A stretch of DNA of 8,473 nt, taken from contig JASLFM010000062.1 in NCBI GenBank assembly GCA_030150585.1, forward strand, positions 1-8,473, in the 5' to 3' direction. The DNA is from Acidovorax sp. (GTDB lineage: Bacteria > Pseudomonadota > Gammaproteobacteria > Burkholderiales > Burkholderiaceae_C). The position numbers and the translations under genes were made by a program. The notes below the pieces were generated by a model. That model was not told the origin of the DNA. It did no database searches and saw only the letters and a list, made by a program, of their open reading frames with translations. Positions 1 through 5,162 of the stretch are shown here, in pieces. Every line of letters begins with the position of its first letter. Positions within the stretch are counted from its first letter, which is position 1.

Positions 1-103
1 CCATATGGGGGCGGATTGTAGTGCGCCGACGCCGCAAGAACTGGATGAATCAACAGCCTTTCAGGTGCACGCGGTGCGCGCTGCAGAGTTTTCCCGGATT
101 GGC

Positions 104-109
104 TACATT
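104..109 (+). promoter_or_regulatory. Candidate -10 hexamer of the MFS transporter gene
   Basis: The hexamer TACATT matches TATAAT at 4 of 6 positions and ends 6 bases before the ATG at 116, so transcription would begin at or next to the start codon. No Shine-Dalgarno is visible before this ATG, which fits a leaderless message. No good -35 lies 16-18 bases upstream (CTGCAG at 81-86 is poor). Weak inference from spacing alone. Confidence 0.25.
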
Positions 110-115
110 CGCTGC

Positions 116-1333
116 ATGCATAACGAAACCCGCAAACTGTCCATAGCCCAGGTGCTGATCTGCGGCGGCGCCATCGTCACCCTGTCCATGGGCATCCGGC
201 ACGGTTTCGGCCTGTGGCTGCAGCCCATGACGCAGGCGCTCTCCTGGACCCGCCAGGACTTCGCGCTGGCCATCGCGATCCAGAACCTCGTCTGGGGCTT
301 CACGGGCATTTTCGCGGGCATGCTGGCGGATCGTTTCGGAGCGTTCCGCGTCATTTTGATCGGTTCGCTGCTCTACGCCGTCGGCCTGCTCGGCATGGCG
401 TACTCTCCCACACCCCTGCTCTTCGCCATCACGGCCGGTGTGCTCATCGGCATGGCCCAGGCGGGCACGACCTACGCCGTGATCTACGGCGTGATCGGGC
501 GCAACGTAGCCGCCGACCGGCGCTCCTGGGCCATGGGCATCGCGGCGGCAGCGGGCTCGTTCGGCCAGTTCCTCATGGTGCCCACCGAGGGCCTGCTCAT
601 CAGCAGCTTCGGCTGGCAGCAGGCCCTGGTGGTGCTGGGCCTGGCGGCGCTGCTCATCATGCCGCTGGCGCGCGGGCTGCGCGAGCCGGGCTTCGCGGGC
701 GGCTCAGCGCCCCGGCGCGAGCAGACCATCGGCCAGGCGCTGCGCGAGGCCTTCGCCTACCCGAGCTTCCAGCTGCTCATGGCAGGCTATTTCGTCTGCG
801 GCTTCCAGGTGGTGTTCATCGGCGTGCACCTGCCCAGCTATCTCAAGGACCAGGGCCTGTCGCCCCAGGTGGCCAGCTATGCGCTTGCGCTGATCGGCCT
901 GTTCAACGTGGTGGGCACCTACGCGGCCGGGTCGCTGGGCCAGCGCATGCCCAAGAAGAACATCCTGGCCTTCATCTACTTCGCACGCGCCGTGGCGATC
1001 ACGCTGTTCCTGCTCGCACCGCTTACGCCCATGAGCGTGTACCTGTTCGCAGCCGTGATGGGCGTGCTGTGGCTGTCCACGGTGCCGCCCACGACGGCCA
1101 CGGTGGCGCAGATCTTCGGCGTGGCGCACCTGTCCATGCTCGGCGGCTTCGTGTTTTTCAGCCACCAGATCGGCAGCTTCCTGGGCGTGTGGCTCGGCGG
1201 CTACCTGTACGACAAGACGGGCAGCTACGACATCGTGTGGTACCTCGCGATCGCGCTGGGCGTGTTCGCGGGCCTCGTGAACCTTCCCGTGCGCGAGAGC
1301 GCCATCCAGCGCACCGCGCCCCAGGGGGCCTGA
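116..1333 (+). CDS. Major facilitator superfamily transporter
   Basis: A 405-residue integral membrane protein, about the usual length for a 12-helix MFS carrier. Motif A of the superfamily is clear in the loop after the second helix (residues 68-78, G-M-L-A-D-R-F-G-A-F-R). A long polar central loop (about residues 186-215) separates two six-helix halves, and a short GxLxD-type loop (residues 361-367, GYLYDKT) recurs in the C-terminal half. The sequence resembles the monocarboxylate-transporter-like (YcxA-type) branch, but the substrate cannot be read from the sequence. The reading frame is open back to an ATG at 5; I chose 116 because the 37 extra residues are polar and unlike an MFS N-terminus, while a helix begins about ten residues after the second Met. 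No clear Shine-Dalgarno precedes either start. The gene is followed after 2 bases by a small membrane-protein gene, so the three genes to 2003 look co-transcribed. Confidence 0.9.
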   Translation: MHNETRKLSIAQVLICGGAIVTLSMGIRHGFGLWLQPMTQALSWTRQDFALAIAIQNLVWGFTGIFAGMLADRFGAFRVILIGSLLYAVGLLGMAYSPTPLLFAITAGVLIGMAQAGTTYAVIYGVIGRNVAADRRSWAMGIAAAAGSFGQFLMVPTEGLLISSFGWQQALVVLGLAALLIMPLARGLREPGFAGGSAPRREQTIGQALREAFAYPSFQLLMAGYFVCGFQVVFIGVHLPSYLKDQGLSPQVASYALALIGLFNVVGTYAAGSLGQRMPKKNILAFIYFARAVAITLFLLAPLTPMSVYLFAAVMGVLWLSTVPPTTATVAQIFGVAHLSMLGGFVFFSHQIGSFLGVWLGGYLYDKTGSYDIVWYLAIALGVFAGLVNLPVRESAIQRTAPQGA

Positions 1334-1335
1334 CC

Positions 1336-1464
1336 ATGGCGCGCACCCGGCTGCGCTGGCTGGCCTACGCGGCCGTGCTGGCCGTGCTGCTGGCGGTGTT
1401 CGCCCTGTACACGCGGCCCGCATTCCTCATCACCCTGGCGGACCAGCTGTGGGCATGCTTCTGA
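1336..1464 (+). CDS. Small one-helix membrane protein, unknown function
   Basis: A 42-residue protein too short for most gene callers. After a basic start (M-A-R-T-R-L-R-W) there is one hydrophobic segment (about residues 8-25), then a short tail ending L-A-D-Q-L-W-A-C-F. It starts 2 bases after the MFS stop, behind a purine-rich AGGGGG (1323-1328) at 7-base spacing, and its last 16 bases overlap the methyltransferase start. This arrangement argues for translational coupling. The basic start followed by a helix predicts the N-terminus in the cytoplasm and the tail in the periplasm. I recall similar small proteins with the same kind of C-terminal motif before methyltransferase genes in related bacteria, but cannot verify that here. 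It could serve the transporter, or be translated mainly to couple the flanking genes. No function is assigned. Confidence 0.7.
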   Translation: MARTRLRWLAYAAVLAVLLAVFALYTRPAFLITLADQLWACF

Positions 1465-2003
1465 CGCCACCCTCCGATTGGATCGTGCGCTGGTCGCACC
1501 TCGTTCCCGCAGGCGGTGCCGTGCTCGACGTGGCCTGCGGCCTGGGGCGCCACATGCGCTGGTTCTCAGAGAGAAACCACCCCGTGACCGGCCTGGACCA
1601 AGCGCAAGCAGCTATTGAATCAGTAGCATCGCTGGGCACGGCCATCCGGGCCGATATCGAAGCCGCCCCCTGGCCCCTGCCAGGCCGCCAGTTCGCGGGC
1701 GTGGTGGTCACCAACTATCTCTGGCGCCCGCTGCTGCCCACGCTCGTGGACAGTGTCGCGCCCGGCGGCGTGCTGCTCTACGAAACCTTCGCCTCGGGCA
1801 ACGAGACCGTGGGCAGGCCCTCACGCCCCGAATTCCTGCTGCGTCCGGGCGAGCTGCTGCAGGCCTGCGCGGGGCTGCGCGTGGTGGCCTACGAGGACGG
1901 ATTCCTCGATAACCCCGCGCGCTTCGTGCAGCGCATCGCGGCGGTCCGTGAACCATTGCCCGCCGATGGGAGCTCATGCGCAGTGTGGCGCTACGCGCTC
2001 TAG
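1449..2003 (+). CDS. Class I SAM-dependent methyltransferase
   Basis: A 184-residue Rossmann-type methyltransferase (182 if the ATG at 1455 is used). Counting from that ATG, SAM-binding motif I is V-L-D-V-A-C-G-L-G at residues 23-31, the acidic end of strand 2 is D48 (V-T-G-L-D), and the strand-4 region reads V-V-V-T-N-Y-L followed by a P-G-G-V-L-L-Y-E-T-F motif typical of strand 5. The protein is a bare catalytic domain without an added substrate domain, so the methyl acceptor is unknown. The GTG at 1449 has a GGCGGA (1437-1442) at 6-base spacing; the ATG at 1455 sits 12 bases from it, so the GTG is slightly favoured. The gene overlaps the small membrane-protein gene by 16 bases. Residues around A-A-I-E-S-V-A-S are encoded by an AT-rich repeat-like segment (1608-1627) with codons unlike the rest of the gene. 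dapA follows after 34 bases but probably has its own promoter. Confidence 0.9.
   Translation: MGMLLTPPSDWIVRWSHLVPAGGAVLDVACGLGRHMRWFSERNHPVTGLDQAQAAIESVASLGTAIRADIEAAPWPLPGRQFAGVVVTNYLWRPLLPTLVDSVAPGGVLLYETFASGNETVGRPSRPEFLLRPGELLQACAGLRVVAYEDGFLDNPARFVQRIAAVREPLPADGSSCAVWRYAL
1608..1627 (+). repeat. Repeat-like AT-rich palindrome inside the methyltransferase gene
   Basis: The segment has the form GCAGCT-N10-TAGC. Its 17-base core GCTATTGAATCAGTAGC (1611-1627) is an imperfect palindrome: one T-G pair and an unpaired central A apart, the two 8-base arms are complementary. It reads in frame as A-A-I-E-S-V-A with codons ending in A or T (GCA GCT ATT GAA TCA GTA GCA), unlike the G/C-ending codons around it. 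The same pattern with the same spacing recurs inside coaBC at 8357-8376 on the other strand. I recall AGCTAT...ATAGC-like elements dispersed in Comamonadaceae genomes; that link is from memory. Confidence 0.5.
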
Positions 2004-2004
2004 T

Positions 2005-2010
2005 TAGAAT
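2005..2010 (+). promoter_or_regulatory. Candidate -10 hexamer of the dapA promoter
   Basis: TAGAAT matches the TATAAT consensus at 5 of 6 positions and lies 2 bases after the methyltransferase stop, in a short AT-rich stretch. Transcription would begin near 2017, leaving a leader of about 21 bases before the dapA ATG. No recognisable -35 lies 16-18 bases upstream and no TG extension is present, so the promoter may be weak or need an activator. Confidence 0.45.
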
Positions 2011-2037
2011 GCTCTTTTACCGTTTTCAACTGCGGAC

Positions 2038-2934
2038 ATGACCTCTCCCAGCGTCTCCCTCACCGGCAGCATCGTTGCCCTCGTCACCCCCATGCACGAG
2101 GATGGCAGCGTGGACTACCCCACCCTGCGCAAACTGATCGACTGGCACATCGCCGAAGGCACGGACTGCATCGGGGTCGTGGGCACCACGGGCGAATCGC
2201 CCACGGTGAACGTGGAAGAGCACTGCGAAATCATCCGCGTGGCCGTGGAACAGGCCGCCAAGCGCGTGCCCATCATGGCCGGCTGCGGCGCCAACTCCAC
2301 GGCCGAGGCCATCGAACTGGCCCGGTTCGCCAAGAAGGTCGGAGCCGACAGCCAGCTGCAGGTCGTTCCCTACTACAACAAGCCCACGCAAGAGGGCCAG
2401 TACCAGCACTTCAAGGCGATCGCCGAGGCGGTTGGCGACCTTCCCACCGTCCTGTACAACGTGCCTGGCCGCTCGGTCGCCGATATGCAGCACGACACCG
2501 TGCTGCGCCTGGCCCAGGTACCCGGCATCGTCGGCATCAAGGAGGCCACGGGCAACATCGAGCGCGCGCAGTGGCTGATCCGCGACGTGCCCAAGGGTTT
2601 CGCCGTGTATTCGGGCGACGACCCCACGGCAGTGGCCCTGATGCTGTGCGGCGGCCACGGCAATGTGAGCGTGACGGCCAACGTCGCGCCGCGCCTCATG
2701 CACCAGCTGTGCAAGGCTGCGCTGGCTGGTGACGTGCGCCGCGCCATGGAGATCCAGTTCCAGCTCATGCCCGTGCACAAGCAACTGTTCGTCGAAGCCA
2801 ACCCCATCCCCGTGAAGTGGGCCATGGCCCGCATGGGCCTGTGCGGCGGTACGATGCGCCTGCCCATGACCCCCCTGAGCACGGCCAACGAAGCCGTGGT
2901 CGAAGGCGCCCTGCGCGCCAGCGGGCTGCTTTGA
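2038..2934 (+). CDS. dapA: 4-hydroxy-tetrahydrodipicolinate synthase (DapA)
   Basis: This cytoplasmic enzyme condenses pyruvate with aspartate-semialdehyde, the first committed step of the diaminopimelate/lysine pathway that supplies peptidoglycan cross-links. The 298-residue length is normal for the (beta/alpha)8-barrel family. Visible active-site residues are the Schiff-base lysine K168 (I-K-E-A-T-G), the catalytic tyrosine Y140 and substrate-binding R145 (Y-N-V-P-G-R), the threonine pair T50-T51 (G-T-T-G-E) and the tyrosine of P-Y-Y-N-K-P at 111-116. The glycine motif G-G-H-G-N-V-S-V-T-A-N-V (205-216) is also present. The enzyme therefore looks fully functional. The ATG at 2038 gives the expected N-terminus, although its Shine-Dalgarno is very weak. 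bamC follows after 47 bases with no terminator between, the same dapA-bamC order found in many proteobacteria including E. coli, so the two are probably one transcript. Confidence 0.97.
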   Translation: MTSPSVSLTGSIVALVTPMHEDGSVDYPTLRKLIDWHIAEGTDCIGVVGTTGESPTVNVEEHCEIIRVAVEQAAKRVPIMAGCGANSTAEAIELARFAKKVGADSQLQVVPYYNKPTQEGQYQHFKAIAEAVGDLPTVLYNVPGRSVADMQHDTVLRLAQVPGIVGIKEATGNIERAQWLIRDVPKGFAVYSGDDPTAVALMLCGGHGNVSVTANVAPRLMHQLCKAALAGDVRRAMEIQFQLMPVHKQLFVEANPIPVKWAMARMGLCGGTMRLPMTPLSTANEAVVEGALRASGLL

Positions 2935-2969
2935 TCCGCCAGCCCGGCGCTTTTCGCATCCAGACAATC

Positions 2970-2974
2970 GAGGA
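2970..2974 (+). promoter_or_regulatory. Ribosome binding site for the GTG start of bamC
   Basis: GAGGA lies 7 bases before the GTG at 2982. It decides the start: the frame is open far upstream into dapA, but only this GTG gives a lipoprotein signal peptide directly. Confidence 0.8.
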
Positions 2975-2981
2975 CTACCGC

Positions 2982-4088
2982 GTGAACGCAACTACCCGTG
3001 TGGGCCTGCTGGGCCTTGCCGTGACGGCCATGGCACTGTCCGCCTGCTCCACTACCTTCGAAGGCGACAAGATCGACTACAAGAGCGCCACCAAGGGCTC
3101 GACGCTGGAGATCCCGCCCGACCTGACACAGCTCTCGCGCGATTCGCGCTACACCATGCCGGATGGCGTGGTCTCCGCGGCCGCCTACCAGGCCGGCCAG
3201 GCAGCCCGCCCCTCCCCGACCTCCGCGACGGCCGCCGTGTCGATGGGCGACGTGCGCATCGAACGCGACGGCAACCAGCGCTGGCTGGTCGTCAAGCGCC
3301 CCAGCGAAGCCCTGTGGGACCCCGTGCGCGAGTTCTGGCTGGAAAACGGGTTCACCCTGGCCACCGAGCAGTCGAAGCTGGGCATCATGGAGACCGACTG
3401 GGCCGAGAACCGCGCCAAACTGCCGCAGGACATCGTCCGCTCCACGCTGGGCAAGGTGTTCGAGTCGCTGTATTCCACCGGCGAGCGCGACAAGTTTCGC
3501 ACGCGCCTGGAGCGCGACGCGAACGGCAGCACCGAGATCTACATCAGCCACCGCGGCATGATCGAGGTGTACAGCACGGCCCAGAAGGACGCCACCGTCT
3601 GGCAACCCCGCCCCGTCGACCCTGAGCTCGAAACCGAGTTCCTGCGCCGCCTCATGGTCAAGCTCGGCGTGAGCCAGGAAGAATCCAAGGCCCTGGCCGG
3701 TGCGCCGGTACAGCGCCCCGCCTCGGCCCGCATGACCACGCTGAACAGCGCGCCGGCCATCGAGATGGATGAGAGCTTCGACCGCGCATGGCGCCGCGTG
3801 GGCCTGGCGCTGGACCGCACGGGCTTCACCGTGGAGGACCGCGACCGCAGCCAGGGGCTCTATTTCGTTCGCTACGTCGAACCGGGCGCCCCCGACAAGA
3901 AGGAGCCCGGCTTCTTCAGCAAGCTGTTCGGCAACTCCAGCTCCGCGAACGCGCCGGTCAAGTACCGCGTCCTGGTGCGCAGCGAAGGCGCGAAATCCAC
4001 GGTGTCGGTACAGAACGCCACCGGAGCCCCCGATGCGTCGGCCAACGCCACGCGCATCGTGAAGGTCCTCACGGACGACCTGAAGTAA
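2982..4088 (+). CDS. bamC: Outer membrane protein assembly lipoprotein BamC
   Basis: BamC (NlpB) is an accessory lipoprotein of the BAM complex, which folds beta-barrel proteins into the outer membrane. The 368-residue product starts at GTG and has a short signal peptide with lipobox L19-S-A-C22; the residue after the cysteine is Ser, which fits outer-membrane sorting. Next comes an extended segment containing I-D-Y-K-S-A and L-E-I-P-P-D-L-T (residues 31-49), the characteristic N-terminal region that in E. coli BamC contacts BamD. Two globular domains follow, about residues 97-235 and 255-368, separated by a Pro/Ala-containing linker, as in the helix-grip pair of the family. The N-terminal part also contains a variable Ala/Pro/Ser stretch (about 65-90). 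It lies directly after dapA and ends at the strong terminator at 4120-4166. Assignment rests on both the sequence features and the dapA neighbour; the family diverges strongly, so exact domain limits are approximate. Confidence 0.92.
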   Translation: MNATTRVGLLGLAVTAMALSACSTTFEGDKIDYKSATKGSTLEIPPDLTQLSRDSRYTMPDGVVSAAAYQAGQAARPSPTSATAAVSMGDVRIERDGNQRWLVVKRPSEALWDPVREFWLENGFTLATEQSKLGIMETDWAENRAKLPQDIVRSTLGKVFESLYSTGERDKFRTRLERDANGSTEIYISHRGMIEVYSTAQKDATVWQPRPVDPELETEFLRRLMVKLGVSQEESKALAGAPVQRPASARMTTLNSAPAIEMDESFDRAWRRVGLALDRTGFTVEDRDRSQGLYFVRYVEPGAPDKKEPGFFSKLFGNSSSANAPVKYRVLVRSEGAKSTVSVQNATGAPDASANATRIVKVLTDDLK

Positions 4089-4119
4089 CCCGTCCGGCCC
4101 AGCCCCTTACCAGGCGCTG

Positions 4120-4166
4120 GGCAATAAAAAACCCGGCCGGATAATCCGGCCGGGTTTTTTATTGCC
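4120..4166. terminator. Bidirectional intrinsic terminator, perfect 47-bp palindrome
   Basis: Two 23-base arms (4120-4142 and 4144-4166) are perfectly complementary around a single central base. The core arm is ACCCGGCCGGAT, flanked by six As on the left and six Ts on the right. In RNA the centre would open to a small loop, leaving a GC-rich stem followed by a U tract on either strand. It lies 31 bases after the bamC stop and 13 bases beyond the stop of the convergent lipoprotein gene, so it can serve both. Confidence 0.95.
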
Positions 4167-4179
4167 TGAAAAACAGGGC

Positions 4180-4443
4180 TTACTTGGCGGCGGAAGCGGC
4201 GCCAGCGGCTGCGGAGGCAGCAGCGTCGGCAGCGGCCTTGGCAGCGTCGGCGGCAGCAGCGTCAGCGGGAGCGGCGGAAGCAGCGTCGGCCGGAGCGGCT
4301 GCGGGGGCTTCTGCGGGCGCGGGGGCAGGAGCCGGAGCTTCCACGGGAGCGGGAGCCGGTGCGGGAGCGGGTTCTTCCTTCTTGCCACAAGCGGCGAGGG
4401 CGGCGGCAGCGATCAGGGTTGCCAGAACGAGGGAGTTCTTCAT
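4180..4443 (-). CDS. Small Ala/Pro-rich lipoprotein, unknown function
   Basis: An 87-residue predicted lipoprotein. The signal peptide is short (M-K-N-S-L then a hydrophobic stretch) with lipobox L16-A-A-C19 followed by Gly, predicting outer-membrane location. The mature part starts G-K-K-E-E, continues with a Pro-Ala repeat (about residues 25-52, broken by V-E and A-E) and ends in an almost pure Ala/Asp/Ser/Lys tail (about 53-87). The Pro-Ala part should be extended and stiff, the tail helical; no catalytic residues or domain are recognisable. The frame extends to 4485, but the ATG at 4443 has an AAGGA at 7-base spacing and gives the signal peptide at the N-terminus. Low complexity makes family assignment unreliable. 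A spacer or wall-contacting lipoprotein is conceivable but not shown. It has its own promoter-like region and converges on bamC at the shared terminator. Confidence 0.83.
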   Translation of the reverse strand: MKNSLVLATLIAAAALAACGKKEEPAPAPAPAPVEAPAPAPAPAEAPAAAPADAASAAPADAAAADAAKAAADAAASAAAGAASAAK

Positions 4444-4450
4444 TTCAATT

Positions 4451-4455
4451 TCCTT
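4451..4455 (-). promoter_or_regulatory. Ribosome binding site of the Ala/Pro-rich lipoprotein gene
   Basis: AAGGA on the minus strand lies 7 bases before the ATG at 4443. It supports that start over the in-frame ATG at 4485, which would bury the lipoprotein signal. Confidence 0.75.
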
Positions 4456-4508
4456 GTTGGACGGACGGAATTCTCGATATGCCACAACGGCCCGCCTTTT
4501 CGGCCACA

Positions 4509-4527
4509 GTCGCTCTGGCAGAGTCGC
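4509..4527. other. Small palindrome between GTCGC direct repeats, leader of the lipoprotein gene
   Basis: CTCTG-G-CAGAG (4513-4523) is an 11-base palindrome whose ends overlap two direct copies of GTCGC (4509-4513 and 4523-4527). It lies about 20-40 bases downstream of the predicted transcription start of the lipoprotein gene, where an operator could act. The one-base centre is too tight for a strong hairpin by itself. No specific regulator is recognised. Confidence 0.2.
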
Positions 4528-4555
4528 AATAAACGCGAGTTTGACTCAGCACGAA

Positions 4556-4593
4556 ATTATATGAAGATTTCGTCAATACTGACTAACACTGAC
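4556..4593 (-). promoter_or_regulatory. Promoter of the lipoprotein gene with tandem GTCAGT repeats
   Basis: On the minus strand a perfect TATAAT (4561-4556) is preceded by two GTCAGT hexamers (4593-4588 and 4583-4578) with a 10-base period; the nearer one ends 16 bases before the -10, in the -35 position. A TTGACG (4576-4571) is also present but only 9 bases from the TATAAT, too close for sigma70 use with it. Transcription would begin near 4549, giving a leader of about 105 bases. This lies in the only clearly AT-rich stretch of the window. The same-face direct repeats over a poor -35 suggest an activator-dependent promoter. The rest of the 4444-4652 gap shows nothing gene-like. Confidence 0.45.
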
Positions 4594-4652
4594 AGCCGAG
4601 CGGTATCTCTGGAAAGCAAAGTTTTGCAAATGTCGGGATATTCCAGCCCGCA

Positions 4653-5162
4653 TCAGAGGCCCAGCGTCGATGCCGGGAACCCTGGAGAACTCCGGCGCAG
4701 CAGCCATTCGTCGAGCGACTCCCTGAGCAGCACACGCCGCTCGGGCTCCTGCCCCGCAACGCCGTTGCAGCGCTCCGGGTCCAGGCGCTGCAACACCCAG
4801 GCGGGCGACCACAGCGCACTCGGAAAATCCGCGGGGTCGGCCGACGGACTGCGCCGGCAGGTGATGATGTGGTCCCAGGTGCCGCGCCAGCGCACGAAGC
4901 GGGCATGCCGGCGCACCACCTCGTCATAGGAGCGGGCAAGCAGCGTAAGCCGCCGCCCCGCGCGAGCCCAGGCATTGAGCGAATCGATCACGGCGCTCTC
5001 GCCGAGCGGCCAGTCATGGAAGTCGGCATCGCTGAGCACAAGCTCCGGCCACCCCTCCTGCGCGGCGCACGCCAGCGCAGCACGCACCAGTTGCCGGAAG
5101 TCCTCGCGCCCGGAAAAACGCCCCGCAGGCAGGGCGCCGCCGCTCGGTTTGGGCTCAGGCAT
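4653..5162 (-). CDS. Conserved-looking protein of unknown function, coupled to roxA
   Basis: I do not recognise this 169-residue protein. It has no signal peptide or membrane segment, so it should be cytoplasmic. The N-terminal 20 residues are Pro/Gly-rich and probably disordered. A helix-strand pattern follows: helix about 19-36, strand P-E-L-V-L-S-D-A-D-F (39-48), helix about 55-69, strand R-L-T-L-L-A (71-76), and then R-F-V-R-W-R-G-T-W-D-H-I-I-T-C-R (88-103), rich in Arg, Trp and His. This alternation suggests a small alpha/beta domain. The C-terminal part is rich in Trp, Arg and Pro. The ATG at 5162 overlaps the roxA end by 8 bases, indicating co-translation; a TTG at 5192 would lengthen the overlap and is less likely. 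Codon use matches its neighbours. A role linked to ribosome hydroxylation by RoxA is possible from position only. Confidence 0.82.
   Translation of the reverse strand: MPEPKPSGGALPAGRFSGREDFRQLVRAALACAAQEGWPELVLSDADFHDWPLGESAVIDSLNAWARAGRRLTLLARSYDEVVRRHARFVRWRGTWDHIITCRRSPSADPADFPSALWSPAWVLQRLDPERCNGVAGQEPERRVLLRESLDEWLLRRSSPGFPASTLGL

Noticed and set aside
5..115. N-terminal extension of the MFS transporter from the ATG at 5
   Set aside because: The extra 37 residues are polar, cross the candidate promoter and do not resemble an MFS N-terminus; the ATG at 116 fits better.
704..1423. 239-residue minus-strand frame over the MFS gene
   Set aside because: His/Arg/Gln/Ala-rich shadow of the transporter's reading frame with no family features.
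2373..3605. 410-residue minus-strand frame across dapA and bamC
   Set aside because: It crosses two well-recognised genes in antisense, has low-complexity Gly/Ala/Arg/His composition and no plausible start region.
4190..4370. Repeated gcagcgtcggc-like units resembling a tandem repeat or CRISPR array
   Set aside because: The units are irregular, without unique spacers, and are explained by Ala/Asp/Pro codons of the lipoprotein tail.
4541..4565. Plus-strand TTGACT as a -35 box
   Set aside because: The hexamer 17 bases downstream (AAGATT) is poor and there is no plus-strand gene to be served.
4162..4929. 255-residue Gly/Ser-rich plus-strand frame over the lipoprotein gene
   Set aside because: It starts inside the terminator arm, and its Gly/Ser repeats are the reverse complement of the Ala/Pro codons of the lipoprotein on the other strand.
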